Source of the DNA: Tetradesmus obliquus
Taxonomy: Eukaryota > Chlorophyta > Chlorophyceae > Sphaeropleales > Scenedesmaceae
Reading direction: 5' to 3'
Assembly (NCBI GenBank): GCA_030272155.1
Contig: CP126192.1
Span: 8,652,501 to 8,716,500 of the forward strand
DNA: 64,000 nt
The position numbers and the translations under genes are program-made. This document shows positions 1 to 11,643 of this stretch, in pieces. The notes below the pieces were generated by a model that saw only the letters and a program-made list of their open reading frames with translations, made no database searches and was not told the origin of the DNA. The first letter of the stretch is position 1; every line of letters begins with the position of its first letter.

Positions 1-1
1 C

Positions 2-562
2 GATGAGCAGATGGGGCAGCACCGCCAGGCATCGCTGCTGGTGGAGCAGCAGCTGAGGATGGTGCAGCAGCGCGTGAGCTTTAATGCCACTGCGTCGCCA
101 GGCGCTGCAGCAGCAGCAGCCTGGCCTTCCGGCGCCCCTGCAGCACACCAAGCAGCAGCCAGCAGGATGCAGTGCGCCATGCCCCATGTTACTAACACTG
201 TCAGTAACACAGTTAGTAACAAGCATGGACGCAACGGCGAGCGCTTGGAGGCCCTGCATGCCCGGCTGAGCGGGCTGACTGCTGAGTACCGCACCTTGGA
301 AAGCAGCCTGCAGCAGCTGCAGCTGCTGCTGGGCCGTGGCGCTGCCCCTGCGGCTGCTACCGCTGGTGTTAGTGGCAGTATGAGCAGCTCGGGTGTTAGT
401 GGTGGCAGCTGCATTGGTGGTACAGCTGGCGGGGACAGCTGGGGGTGCCAGCAGCAGCAGCAGCAGCAGGATGTGTGGCAGGAGCCACCTGCTCAGCCTC
501 AGCTGCCGCTGCCAATTGCTTCCTGTGGCGTGTACTCTAATGGGGTGTGCTTCTTTGTGTGA
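2..562 (+). CDS. 3' end of an unrecognised Gln/Ala-rich coiled-coil protein
   Basis: An open frame runs in from the left edge and stops at TGA 560-562. The translation starts with a charged, Gln-rich stretch, then a helical segment rich in Leu, Glu and Arg (about 236-330), then a Gly/Ser-rich and a Gln-rich tail (run of seven CAG near 450-470). I do not recognise a family. The helical part could form a short coiled coil. The start and upstream exons lie outside the window. A pair of 10-bp inverted arms (187-196 and 212-221), also found near 21.6 kb, sits inside the frame and includes a TACTAAC branch-point-like string, so an unseen intron here is possible. The frame and stop are visible; the function is unknown. 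Confidence 0.5.
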   Translation, partial: DEQMGQHRQASLLVEQQLRMVQQRVSFNATASPGAAAAAAWPSGAPAAHQAAASRMQCAMPHVTNTVSNTVSNKHGRNGERLEALHARLSGLTAEYRTLESSLQQLQLLLGRGAAPAAATAGVSGSMSSSGVSGGSCIGGTAGGDSWGCQQQQQQQDVWQEPPAQPQLPLPIASCGVYSNGVCFFV

Positions 563-1908
563 TGGGGTGGTTGGATGACAGGGGTTGAGTCTGACTCAAA
601 ACGCATGCATCAATGAATGTGGAAAGGCTGATTACACATGTGTTTGGTGTGGGGTGCTGAAACTGAGGTTGCTGTCGAAAGCATGTATGCGCGATAGGCC
701 TGGTGTATGAGTGGGCTTCCTGTGTGCAGTGCAGATGCAGCGGCACCGATCTCAAAGGCTTGAATGGCAACTGCTGCAGCTGCATGTCCAGCACAGCACC
801 GTGTGCCGATGGTGCATGGATGCTAGTATTGCAATCTATGGGGCATTATGTCGTGCGGTTTCAGGTGAACAGGCAATGGACGTCACATGGTACTGCAGCT
901 GAACGATGTGGGGACTCGCAAGGGGTGATGCGCCTTGCACCTGCCTTGGCTGCAACTGATGCTGCTGGGTTGCCCCGGTTTGGCACCCAGCACTGGCCTT
1001 GTGTGGGGGCAATCGGCGTTGTGTGCGGTGCAGGCAGACATGTGCAAAGCACAGCTGTGTAGCACTGTTCACACACAGTGGATATAGCTCGATGGGGGTT
1101 GTTTAGGACCATACTGGCTGTGATGTGGTTGCTTTGTTCCTGCCTACTTCTACGGCTGCTAGTACAACGCGCTGTTATGCCTTGCAGCAAGGATGGCATC
1201 AATGCATGTGACATACTTCAGGCTGTTCGAAAGTCTGCAGCTGTTCTTGTGCAGACGCCAGCATATGTGCACTGCTTGAGGTCTACAGCCACTAGAGGCC
1301 GTCAAACTTTGACGTGTGGATGTCAATTCTGTGCCTTGGGGCTGCGCGGCTGCTGCATTTGAGGTGCACCTCAGTGCAGACTGTCTGACTGGATAGCCTG
1401 GCTGCTGCTGTGTATGTGGGACGAGCAGCTGCAGGCAGGACTTGAACACGCATCCTCAGCTGAGCGTGCCTCATGCCGCACAGCGCATCCTTGCATGTTT
1501 GTGCTACTTTTGTTGGGAGTCAGCACTGTTTGGATTATTGATTACTGGATGGAGCAACCGGCGGTAGGCTCGCTGGGATAACTCAACACAATGCTGGCCA
1601 GACGTGGCCAGCAGCAACATGTGGGGGGGCGTGCTAGAGCCAGGTGCAAGTCGCCTTGCGCGCTGCACCTGTGCATGCTTTGATAGGTGAAGGTGCAAAC
1701 AGCTGGTGGTATTGTTGTTGTCAAACGCATGGCTGATGAGTTTGTGCCCTGACTGCACTTCTTTTCACGTCAGCAACGTTGGCTGCTTTTTGATTGCAAG
1801 GTGTCCGCGCTTGGTCCGTTTGCTTTGGCCAGTGGCTGGTGCATTTTGTGCAACTTGGGGTGCCATTTGTTGCAGCACACGTTGCACAAGTTGCTGTTTG
1901 AACCTTGG

Positions 1909-2096
1909 TGCTCTGACTTCTTCGTCAGTGTCACTGTTTAGAAGTTAGTGCTCTGACATCCTCCAGTGTCACTGTCTGAAATTTACGTGCTCTGGCATCT
2001 TCGTCAGTGTCACAGTGTTAACCCCAAGTGCTCTGGCACCCTTGTCAGTGTCACTGTTGATAGGGTGAGTACTCTGGCACCCTTGTCAGTGTCACT
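1909..2096 (+). repeat. Diverged tandem repeat, about 40-nt unit, five copies
   Basis: Five successive copies share the core GTGCTCTGGCA ... GTCAGTGTCAC with spacers of varying length. The last two copies are the most alike. No open frame is maintained across the array, so it looks like intergenic minisatellite DNA. Confidence 0.75.
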
Positions 2097-2380
2097 TTGT
2101 GGACTGCATTGATTACACAAAGGTTCAGGATAAAGTTAGGCGCCGTGCGTACTGTGCACCAGCGCAAACATGGAGGCCGCATGCATTGCTTGTTTCTTTG
2201 CCAGGAGTACAAACAGGTCAGGGCAGATGAGTGGCGTAATCCGCACTGTACGCCTTGGCATTGCTGGTCCTAGGTCTCTTACTGGCTGCGTAGCCGACGC
2301 CAGACGGCATCTTCTGCCGTGGATGTGCAGTGGTGGGCGTTGCGCTGCGTTGCCGTGACAGCATGCTTTCTGAAGTGTTG

Positions 2381-2536
2381 CCGGTGCACAGCTGTTGCGG
2401 TGGGTGCTGCTGCCAGCAGCCGGTGCACAGCTGTTGCGGTGGGTGCTGCTGCCAGCAGCCGGTGCACAGCTGTTGCGGTGGGTGCTGCTGCCAGCAGCCG
2501 GTGCACAGCTGTTGCGGTGGGTGCTGCTGCCAGCAG
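2381..2536 (+). repeat. Perfect 39-bp tandem repeat, four copies
   Basis: Four identical 39-bp units begin at 2381, 2420, 2459 and 2498. The period is a multiple of three, so all six frames stay open or closed together, and both strands show repetitive peptides that need not be real. Confidence 0.95.
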
Positions 2537-3488
2537 CGACGGCGGGTCTATCAGTTGTGCGCCTGGTTGTGCCAAACGTACTGGCTGTAAAGCATGGCTG
2601 TGACATCATCATGATGACAGCACAGGCCCTGCACTGTGCTGCTGCAGGATGACTTGTTACGCCATGTTACAATCTTGTTATATTCTGCACATCATGCTTT
2701 GGCATGACAAGCCAGCGGTTGTGCCAGTATACTTCACCTAGGCAACCCCGTACAGTTTGAGGATATCCGTGTTGCCTTTTCTGGATACAGCACCATGCAC
2801 TGCATTATGTATTGGCAGAGGTCAGCTGTGCCCCGCTTAGCCGGCTGTGGTGCGGTGTGTCTGCAGCAACGCCGGCCTTGTTTATGCGCATGTGGCACAG
2901 CTGGCCTGCCAACACTTAGGGCTTCAACCTGTCAGGTCACTGTTGTTCTTGGCCTCTTATGACAGCAGCTCTCTTGTTTTTACCTTACATAGCTGTGTTT
3001 GTTTGCGCCGTTGATAGCTTTCTGGTTGAACTTTGTGGGTTGCAGCTTGATTACATGCATGCAGTGAGCCCTCCGCGACACTTTGGCAGCTGTACCAGCC
3101 TGGCTCAGTATACATGGGCAGCACACTTGGTTCATCTCAAGATAAATACAGCAGTTATGGCTACCATGTGATGTTTTGCATTGACCAGATGTGCAGACAT
3201 GACTTTGAATATCCAGAAGAGTGGGGAGCTGTTGCTGCACCACACCATGCCGTCAGTGTGCACATGCAATGGCAGCATGCAGAAGCACAGCATCTGCCAA
3301 TGCACAGTGCGCACTGTACGGCATGTGCTTCGGCATCAAAGGTTGGGATGGCCTGCAGGGTGCGGTGGCCTGCAGGGTGCGGTGTTGCCACGTTCTTGGC
3401 CCATTGCTTGATGGGGCGCGCGGCGGATGTGCATGGTCATGTAGAGAACCTTGTAGCGTGTACACCAATTAAATTGCCTTGTGCAGTC

Positions 3489-3507
3489 GGGGGGGGGGGG
3501 GGGGGGG
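3489..3507 (+). repeat. 19-nt G homopolymer
   Basis: An uninterrupted run of G is visible. It lies in intergenic sequence. Length errors are common in such runs, so the exact count is unsafe. Confidence 0.8.
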
Positions 3508-4163
3508 TTGATTACACCCATTACACTCGGTTTTTGACAGGTTGCTTGCAGACCTTGCAGATTTCTGAGCTCGGACGGTTGGTGCCTACACCTGTTTCTG
3601 GCATATGGCGGGTCTGCCGCTGTTGAGACCCGGTGCCTTGTCTATCTCAATACAGACACTGGCCTCGAGCTGCGGCGCAGCTCCCAGCCAAGTTCATGGT
3701 CGCGTCGCATGTTTCTTTGTGATGTTGTTATGTCGCATGTTGAGCTGCATCATGTGCTTGAGCTGGCACAGCGCGGCGCTGCTCTGTGGCAGCACCGCTG
3801 CTGGTACTGGTGAGCCGGCCGGCGGGCTGTCCTCTCATGCTGTGGGGCTTTTGCAGTGATGCAATCTACAGACGCCCTGGCTCCGTGAGCTTTGTAACGT
3901 TGAACTGTGCATGTTTTCCTTACACGGCGATCCATTGGCAACAAAGTGGCTGCTGTTGACAATCAACCTTGAGCCAGAGATCTGGTCACCAAGCGCACGG
4001 CAGCATGCACTCGGAATTGCATGGCACGCCGAGTAGCGTGCTACGCACGCTTCAGCTGCCGTGCACAGCATGGTACACGCACCGCGAGTTTCGATCTCTG
4101 TCAAGGTGTCCTGCACCAGACACACCTTGGGGGGTCTTCTGGCTCAGCATTGCCTGAAGGTGC

Positions 4164-4226
4164 GCAGCTGTGCACGACCAGCGTACTTCTGTATCCTGGC
4201 TTTGTACAGAATTCGTCAGTTTACAC
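4164..4226. repeat. Dispersed duplicate, copy 1
   Basis: This roughly 60-bp stretch closely matches 5009-5074, including a shared GAATTCGTCA string. It lies just beyond the TRM11 stop codon; its partner is in the last TRM11 intron. Confidence 0.7.
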
Positions 4227-4461
4227 ACCCTCACATTGAGTAGGACCAAAACGTCAGCCTCCAAGAAACACCTCCTCTCGAAGAGATGCTGCAAGCACAC
4301 TCGGCGCAAGAGATGCTGCACACACACTGCGCATCGCTCTGCCAGAGCTGCTCAGCAGTGCCAGGCAGGCCAGCAGCACCACTAGTAGGCTAGTAGCTGC
4401 GCAGCATGCTGACAGCGCATTCAGAAGCGGCGCTTTGTGAAAAGCCTGCGCATGACAGTGA

Positions 4462-4547
4462 TCAGCACATCTTGCTGCGGTACTTGGCCTTAACTTTGAC
4501 CACGTTGCTGCCTTCGCTGCTGCCGTCAACGCTGCCGCCGCCGTCGC

Positions 4548-4591
<44 letters not shown>

Positions 4592-5316
4592 GTTGCATAC
4601 ACGATGTCGTGCAGCCGGTCGATGTCCATTACAAAATCCTTGCGTGACTCCTTGAACTGTGCAGCGACGACAGAGTCGTACGGTTTGACCTGCGATCAGC
4701 ACAGGTACCGCAGCGCAGCAGTCAGCGGCGCGCACGGTGCCAGCCCACGCAAAGCTCTGCAGAAGGCCCTGCTCCAACAAACCAAAGTCACTAACACGTA
4801 CACCTGCAGAAGCCGCAACTGAGTTGGCCAGGCGGCACCCACAAGTGCAGAGTATGCGCAGCTAGCAGCACTGTCCTTTGACGTGCAGCATCAGCATGGG
4901 CAGCTGATCATCGCTGCACAGGCCACAGCTGAGGCAGCGCAGCCAGCCACACAGCAGGCACCACAGCACGCATGCTAACGCGCTGATGCGCTTGCTGGAG
5001 GAACACACATGCTGTGCATGACCAGCGTACTTCCGTATCCTGGCTTTGTAGAGAATTCGTCATTTTACATGCAGATAGCAGCGACTGCTGGTCGCCACTC
5101 TGATGCCACAAAATCATATTAACACAGCAGCATCAAACAGCAAAATGTGAGCTACAGCTGCGGCACACCTTGACCATTGTGACAAGGCGGCGGCTGTAGC
5201 GCGACTGCAGCGGCTGCTCCACATTGCTGGCAATGGCCAGCATTGGGTGGCAGGGCAGCTGGTCTTCCTTGTAGGTCTCAGGCGAAGCAGGCATGAAGAA
5301 CACCAGCCGGCCGCCT

Positions 5317-5358
<42 letters not shown>

Positions 5359-5452
5359 TCAGTAGCAGCAGCAGCATTGGGTGGCAGGGCAGCTGGTCTT
5401 CCCTGTAGGTTTCCGGGGAGGCGGGCATGAAGAACACCAGCCGGCCGCCTGT

Positions 5453-5497
<45 letters not shown>

Positions 5498-7017
5498 GAT
5501 CAGCCTGGTGCTGACGTCCCCGCAGCCCGGCGTCCACACCGGGCACCAGTGGCACCGCAGCGCACTGTTCTCACCTGTCACCAGTGTCACCGCGGCCAGC
5601 TCCAGCAGGTCTGCCAGGCGGTAGATCGTTGCAGCCCACCGTGGGCACCAGTCACCAGTGTCACCGCAGCCCACCACCCTCACCTGTCACCAGTGTCACC
5701 GCGGCCAGCTCCAGCAGGTCCGCCAGGCACTCGGTGAGGCTGTAGGGCTCTGTGCTTGGGATGTGGCTGGACCGGTGGCGAATGGCGTGGCTCTTGGCCA
5801 CCAGCTTGCGGCCGCCGGCACGCACGCCATAGGGCGGGTCACCCAGGATGGCGCTGAACACCTGGCAGGGTTTTGAGGGTGGTGGCGGGTGCATGGGGTC
5901 AAGGTGGGGGGGTTTGATACAAAGCACACAGCATGCCCTAGGGGGGGGGGGGGCGCGGGGGCACTTAGGATGACGCTGGCAAGCGTGCATGAATTGATGC
6001 GGGTGCATGTGGTGAAACAAGGTGCATGTGGTGAAAGAAGGTGCATGTGGTGAAACAAGGTGCATGTGGTGAAACAAGGTGGATGAGCGCCGGGAGGCTT
6101 GGTGCAGTGGCGGATGGCGTTGCTCTTGGCCACCAGCTTGCGGCCGCCAGCAAACGCACACAGCCATGCACAACAGCAAAGCAACGCACAGCGTCCGCCC
6201 CCTGGGCTGAGCCCGTGGTGTCGCCTCACCTCTCCCATGCCCTCCCTCAAGGGGTGCGTGTGCAAGTCCGCCACATAGCAGCTGCAGAGAGGACAGATGA
6301 TGACGCAGCCGCAAGGAAGCACACAGCACAGCCGTCCGCAGCACAACATCAAAGAGCGCAGAACAGCAGCCAGTTTTGTGTAGCAGTAGGCTGCCGCCTC
6401 ACCTCTCCCATGCCCTCAGCTCGCACAGCACAGGGACATGACCCCGGCTCAACCGGCATGGTGCACAACCCCTGCATAACCTGCACTGCCTGAACCATGC
6501 GGCTGCCGTCTCACCTCTCCCATGCCCTCCCTGATGGGGTGTGCGTGCACACTTGTCACATAGCAGCTATTGCAAATGACTCTATTGCGATCACAAAAGG
6601 GGCAACACAGCACGGCGCTAGGCAGCACGACACAGCGCAGCGCGAGCATACCAAATAGCCTTGCACAGAACGCACAAAGCACAGCACACCATGCATATCA
6701 AAGCGCGCCCCTGCGCTGTGACTGGCGCTCACCTCTCCCATGCCCTCCCTGAAGGGGTGTGTGTGCACGTCCATGCGCAGCAGGCCCACAGGGTACTGCA
6801 GCCCGTACTGTTCGTAGTTGCTGTAGATGTCAACCTGCCGGCCGGTTTTGGGGCATTTGCGGCCGTGCTTGAGCACGCGCACGTCGATGTCGCAGCCCAT
6901 GGTGTGTGCGCCGCGCGCAGCAGCAGCAATCAAGATGCTGCCGGTGCCCACATATGGGTCCAGCACGAGGCTGCTGCGCCGTACCTGAGGCGGAGGGAGG
7001 TAAGTGGCAGCACAGCA

Positions 7018-7063
<46 letters not shown>

Positions 7064-9163
7064 TCAGAATGCTGCCGGTGCCCGCACAAGGGTCCAGCAC
7101 CAGGCTGCTGCGCCGTACCTGAGGCGGAGGGAGGTAAGCGGCAGCACAGCAGCAGCAGCAGCAGCAATGAGGATGCTGCCTGTGCCCACGTATGGGTCCA
7201 GCACCAGGCTGCTGCGGCGCACCTGAGGCAGCAGGGAGATAAGCAGCAGCAGCGGCAGCAGCAGCAGCGATGAGGATGCTGCCCGTGCCCAGCTAAGGGT
7301 TCAGCACCAGGCTGCTGCGCCGCACCTGAGGCAGCAGGCAGGGACAAGCAGGCAATTCATGTTGAAGGCACCTGCAGCAGCAGCAGCAGCAGCAGCAGCG
7401 ATGAGAATGCTGCCTGTGCCCAGGTAAAGGTCCAAGCAGGCTGTTGCGCTGCACCTGAGACAGCAGGGGCAGGCAGGCACCTCATGTGGATGGCCTTGGC
7501 CTCAGTGTTGCAGCATTACTGCAAGCGTGCGCGGAAGGAGTGTGCTGCTGCCAGGTATGCATGCATGCACACGCCAGGTGCCACTGCTGTTGACATCACA
7601 TGTGGCTGCTGCCACTGCTGCCGCTGCTGCTGACCCCTCTCTAAAACCCACCAACCCCACCCACCTGTGCCAGGTTTGTCATCAGGAAGGCCACCTCGGG
7701 GTCCATATCAAGCAATGTACATGCACAGTATGCTGCTGCTGCTGCCGCTGCTGCCACTGCTGCTGCCGCTGCTGCTTGCCCCACCTGTGCCAGGTTTGTC
7801 ATGAGAAAAGCCACCTCGGGGTCCATGCTGGTGGGGCCGATGTAGGCGCGGCGCGGCAGCGCATAGCCCTTCACCCACGACCTGGCACAACAGCAGCAGC
7901 AGCAGCGGCGGCGGCCGCAGCAGCAGCAGCAGCAGCAGCAGCAGCGGCAGCAGCAGCAGCAGGGTTATTGTCGCACATAAATCCAGCACTTTGTGCAAAG
8001 AGCTGCCAAGGCACCACCAGGATTAGTCGGAGGTCCCTTGCTGCTGCTGCTGCACGTAACAGACATCCTAATTGTTCATCCATCAAGATTTACACCCCAG
8101 CGGTGGCAGGACCAGCCGCCAGCCCCAACGGCCTGCGCAGCCGCTCATTGCAGCTGCACCACTCACACAAATAATATCTGCAGGGCCAGCTGCAAAATCA
8201 CCTGCAAAACTTGCAGTCAGTCGCTGTGCCCCCACCCGCACCTGTCCGCCAGCGCCACCTGCCGCTACACCCCAGCAACGGCACGGGCAGCTGCCAGCCC
8301 ACCCGCTAGTGCAGCTGCACTACTCATGCAGCCCCTCTGCGCATCCGGCTGCAACCCCAGCACTCCGCTCCCTACCTGTCCGCCAGCGCCACCTGCCGCC
8401 CAAAGTACCAGCGCGGCTCACTAGCAGGCAGCCCATTGGCCCCGCCCAGCCGCGCACACGCCAGCCAGAACGTCTGCTGCGGCGCCCGCAGCTCCACGCG
8501 GCCCTGGCTCGGTAAGAACTCCGGACAGCGATCTATCATCTGCTGCTGCTGCTCCTCACTCCAGCTGTGGCCCCATGCATCGAGTACAATTTTGAATGAG
8601 GTGTCGGGGCCGCAGTAGGGGGCCTTGGCGGCTGCTGGCAGCGCTGCCACTGCTGCGCCCATCTCCTCAAAGCTGCTGCCCTCGCCCCACAGCTCGAATA
8701 TGCCCTGCAATGAAGAGCATGAAAGTGTATGCAGATCACAACTTCGTCAAATTTGGTTGTCGCTTCAGAGGTTGTCGCTTCAGAGGTCGAACATGCCCTG
8801 CACGTGGGCACGCAATGTGTGCACATGAGATCTGAATAGTTGCCAACTTTGGCAGTCGCCTGCAGCTCAGCGCTGCCACTGTGCCCATCTGCCGCCCTCA
8901 CCCCACAGCTGAAATATGCCCTGCGGGGGGAAGCTCGCAAGTGTGTGCAGGTTGCACACAGATCAGCGCAGCTGCACACCCCCCGCAAGGCACATGCACT
9001 GCCCAGCGCAACCATTAACACCACAGGCACGACACACAGAGACCTGAGACGCAGAGCAAGCCCCAGCACCCGGCTCCGCAACATGCACTGCACTGCACAC
9101 CACACAGCACAGGTGGCCTTCTCACACAGCCTGACATACAAACACACATCTATACAAGCGCAC

Positions 9164-9199
<36 letters not shown>

Positions 9200-9708
9200 G
9201 CACTCACCCGGATCAGCACAGCTCTTGCCACGATGGCCGCCGCCGCCTGCTCATTCGGCAGGTGCACATACCAGAAGGGCCCCAGGCTTCCATGCTCGCC
9301 TGGCGGCGCCTCACACCGTACATTAGGCACGCCGTACATGTCTGCGAGTGCCTCTAGCTCCGGCACTCGGAAGTCCAGCAGGCGGTGTAAAAAGTACACC
9401 AGGTAGCGCTGTGTAGTGGTGCTGCTGCTGGCGCTGAGCTGTTGTGAGTTGCTGCTGCTGGGCGCTGCGTCCTGCAGCTCATAGAAGGCCTCTAGGTGTT
9501 GCCTGTCTGATGCACTGGTGAGCGGGGGCTGCTGCTGCTGCTCCTGCAGCTGCAGCTGTTGCAGGGCGCTGGCTGTAGCGCTGGTCGAGTCTGTCGAGAC
9601 AGTAGTGCTGGCTGCCGCTGCTGCTGCTGCTGCTGCAGCAGCAGCTGCCTCTGCTCGTGGAGCTAAGTAGACCTGCTTGGTGGTTAGATTGGTTCTGCTT
9701 CTCCCCAT
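4462..9708 (-). CDS. TRM11: TRM11-type tRNA (guanine-10-N2)-methyltransferase, 7 exons
   Basis: Exons in transcription order: 9708-9208, 8704-8376, 7881-7785, 6984-6733, 5861-5684, 5314-5169 and 4689-4462. All junctions are GT/AG and all phases agree, giving 576 residues. The family transfers methyl from SAM to N2 of G10 in tRNA, working with TRM112. Evidence: the N-terminal segment has the TRM11 pattern RYLVYFLHRL...FRVPEL; exon 2 carries GIFELWGEG and the STFK-like TSFKIV; exon 3 reads GPTSMDPEVAFLM; SAM motif I is LDPYVGTGS (about 317-325); the catalytic N2G motif is DPPYG (401-405). The C-terminus has a 13-Gln run absent from most relatives. PolyAla near residue 20 is also alga-style. ATG 9708 is the first Met upstream of conserved sequence. 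The introns are full of partial copies of the flanking exons (see the repeats below). Confidence 0.93.
5009..5074. repeat. Dispersed duplicate, copy 2
   Basis: Partner of 4164-4226, located in the last TRM11 intron. The match runs over most of the stretch with a few substitutions. Confidence 0.7.
5373..5456 (-). repeat. Copy of TRM11 exon 6 head, with acceptor
   Basis: This segment closely repeats 5239-5320, which is the first part of exon 6 plus its acceptor. Both encode RLVFFMPASPETY. The copy is followed by a CTG run that destroys the rest of the exon. Confidence 0.9.
5573..5622 (-). repeat. Copy of TRM11 exon 5 tail, with donor
   Basis: This segment repeats the end of exon 5 (around 5684-5730), coding LADLLELAAVTLVTG, and keeps a GTGAG donor. 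It lies inside intron 5. Confidence 0.9.
6106..6154 (-). repeat. Copy of a TRM11 exon 5 internal segment
   Basis: The segment repeats about 5773-5821 and codes GGRKLVAKSNAIRH against GGRKLVAKSHAIRH in the real exon. It lies in intron 4 near the acceptor side. Confidence 0.85.
6222..6565 (-). repeat. Three copies of TRM11 exon 4 tail, with donor
   Basis: Copies lie at 6507-6565, 6395-6418 (short) and 6222-6280. The longer two code HP(I/L)REGMGE against HPFREGMGE at the end of the real exon 4, and all keep the GTGAG donor. They sit in intron 4. Confidence 0.9.
7062..7467 (-). repeat. Four tandem copies of the TRM11 SAM-motif exon head
   Basis: Copies at 7062-7138, 7165-7243, 7267-7345 and 7399-7467 each repeat the acceptor and first 60-70 nt of exon 4 (VRRSSLVLDP...GTGSILIAAA). 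The first two keep an open frame (DPCAGTGS and DPYVGTGS). The third has an in-frame TAG in the motif and the fourth is frameshifted. CAG/CTG runs separate them. Confidence 0.92.
7659..7709 (-). repeat. Copy of TRM11 exon 3 tail, with donor
   Basis: This repeats 7779-7828 and codes MDPEVAFLMTNLAQ followed by a GTGGG donor. No AG lies directly before the coding part, so it is unlikely to be a complete alternative exon. Confidence 0.9.
8239..8264 (-). repeat. Short copy of TRM11 exon 2 tail
   Basis: This 26-nt stretch matches the donor end of exon 2 near 8374-8397. A weaker echo extends toward 8100-8160. Confidence 0.6.
8868..8935 (-). repeat. Decayed copy of TRM11 exon 2 head, with acceptor
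   Basis: The segment resembles 8637-8712, the acceptor and start of exon 2, but has indels. It lies in intron 1. A further fragment occurs around 8783-8800. Confidence 0.65.
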
Positions 9709-9718
9709 GCTGCCTCAA

Positions 9719-9770
<52 letters not shown>

Positions 9771-10264
9771 TGTTACAGCTGCTGCTAGTACTGCCGGTTC
9801 AGATGAGCCCTTCAGACTATTTATATCATCATGCATGTGCGTTATGCGCAGTCTTCATGTGGTAGGGTGCATCACAGCGAGAAGCCGCAGGCAAGACAGG
9901 GAGCTCAAGTGAGTGCAGTGCATGCGAACGGTTCTGTGTATAAACATAAGCAAATAGAGATAGATGTCGTTTTGAACGGCACAAGAGATCAGAAGCTTCA
10001 AGCCCAGTGGGCGGGTGATGACATGGCGTTCTTTGTTTTGAAAGAACAGCCGGGCTGAGCTCACTTGTCGCGCAGTGATGACTACAGCGCACGACACTTG
10101 CACTAGAGCTTGAAAGCTACTGCAACCATGTGGGCTTGTTTTGTGTGAAGCAGGCACATAGTGCCCGACCTGCACACCTTCTCACCATACCTCAGGCGTG
10201 AGGCATGCTTCGCTGTGGCAGATCGATGAATCACAATTGTAACTGATTTGACACAACAACAAAG
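9709..10264. promoter_or_regulatory. Divergent intergenic region, TRM11 and 10265 gene
   Basis: The 556-bp gap separates the TRM11 start (minus strand) from the predicted start of the plus-strand gene. A CTG run occupies 9719-9764. No clear TATA box was identified, so this is a promoter by position only. Confidence 0.4.
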
Positions 10265-11331
10265 ATGTGGGGCTGGCTGAGGGGCCTGTGGGCCTCAAAG
10301 GGCAGCGGAGGCTGCATCTCTGCTGATGGCCGGGGCCCTGCAACACTGACACCCCTTGAGTCGAAGCTAAGCAGCAGGTCTTGCAAAGGAGTAAACCAGG
10401 ATGGAGATTCAGGTCAGTGGGCCATGCAGAAGCTCGCACAGTGTGGCATGTGAGCTGCCTGCAGTTGCAGGCATACCGCACCATTGCTTGCCAGGGGACA
10501 TGTGGTTCATTGTATGAGGATGGTCAGGCGCAAGCATACACACTTTGTAGGTAAACATTGCAGGGTTGACCCTATGCATGGTGAAGGTGAGCAGGGCATG
10601 CTCTTTGCTTGTACCCCATTGCATGCAGCAAGCGTCAGTCATGAGTGTCAGTGCCCAGATATCTCGACCATGGTCCATCTCAACGTGTCTTGTGCTGTTG
10701 CAGTGAAAACGATGCACACTTGTGACATGTTACGGTGCAGCTGCTGATGCTGCATGTTATGTGTAGTGCACCTGCCACATTGTATGAACTGCTGGCTATG
10801 AATTGACTTCCGCCTGCACGTGCAGGTGCTGGCACACCTCAGCAGAACTGCCAGCGGAAGCAGCAGCACCAGCAGCAGCAGCAGCAGAAGCAACTCGACC
10901 CTTGTGTGTCACAGCCGGACAGCAACGGGGCGTCTGACCAGCTGGAAAGCAGCGCAGATGCTGAGCTGCCGCCATCTGCTGGCAGATACATCATCGCCGG
11001 AGGCAAGGTGCGCTGCTGCAGCGGGCACGTGACTGCATCCTCTTCTGCAGCTGTGCATGTGTAGAGCTGCGCCAGCAGCTGTGCTGTCAACTTCTGCATG
11101 ATGTGTTGCTGATGCCGCTGCTGCCCTTGCTGCCTGGTGCAGCCTGTGGGCATTGCCAACACGGTGAGGCGCTACCACGAGAGCCGCCCACTAGTGCCGC
11201 ACTTGACGCCGTTCGAAGCGCGCCTGGAGGCAAAGATCACAGCAGAGGACCAGGTGGCGGCAGCAGTCCTGCAAGCTGGCGCTGGCGCTGCAGCAGGCAG
11301 CACCAGGAAGCAGCTGTTTGATGGGCAGTGA
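10265..11331 (+). CDS. Unrecognised small protein, 3 exons, C-terminus uncertain
   Basis: Exons proposed: 10265-10412, 10826-11007 and 11143-11331. Phases 1 and 0 agree at the two junctions, and the donors are GTCAGT and GTGCGC. The product would have 172 residues: a Gly/Ser-rich N-terminus, a Gln-rich segment, then YIIAGGK joined to VGIANTVRRYHESRP and a charged helix (EARLEAKITAEDQ). I do not recognise it. The final 35 residues coincide with the first unit of a 105-bp tandem repeat, so the true last exon could splice further downstream and the stop at 11329 may not be used. The phase agreement is the main support. Confidence 0.45.
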
Positions 11332-11643
11332 CGCTGGCTGCAGGGGCAGAAGAGGAGGTTGCAGCAGTAGTCCTGCAAGCTGGTGCTGGCACTGCAGCAG
11401 GCAGCACCAGGAAGCGGCTGTTGTGACGTGCAGTGACGCTGGCTGCAGGGGCAGAGGAGGAGGTTGCAGCAGTAGTCCTGCAAGCTGGTGCTGGCACTGC
11501 AGCAGGCAGCACCAGGAAGCGGCTGTTGTGACGTGCAGTGACGCTGGCTGCAGGGGCAGAGGAGGAGGCTGCAGCAGCCGTCATGCAAGCTGTAGCTGGC
11601 GCTGCAGGCGGCAGCACCAGGAAGCAGCTGTTGTGTATGGGCA
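11224..11643 (+). repeat. 105-bp tandem repeat, about four units
   Basis: Units begin near 11224, 11329, 11434 and 11539. The middle two are almost identical. The period equals 35 codons. One frame repeats VAAVVLQAGAGTAAGSTRK with a stop per unit. The array overlaps the last predicted exon of the 10265 gene. Confidence 0.9.

Larger units (their letters stand above)
563..4461. other. Convergent intergenic region, no gene supported
   Basis: This 3.9-kb stretch lies between the 3' ends of the gene at 2-562 and TRM11, so it should hold both 3' UTRs. Its open frames are short, overlap on both strands and show no recognisable domain. It contains two tandem arrays (1909-2096 and 2381-2536), a 19-G homopolymer and one copy of a duplicated segment (4164-4226). 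Confidence 0.5.

Noticed and set aside
7659..7709. A mutually exclusive alternative exon 3 in TRM11
   Set aside because: The copy has a donor but no acceptor directly before its coding part, so it is better read as an exon-edge relic.
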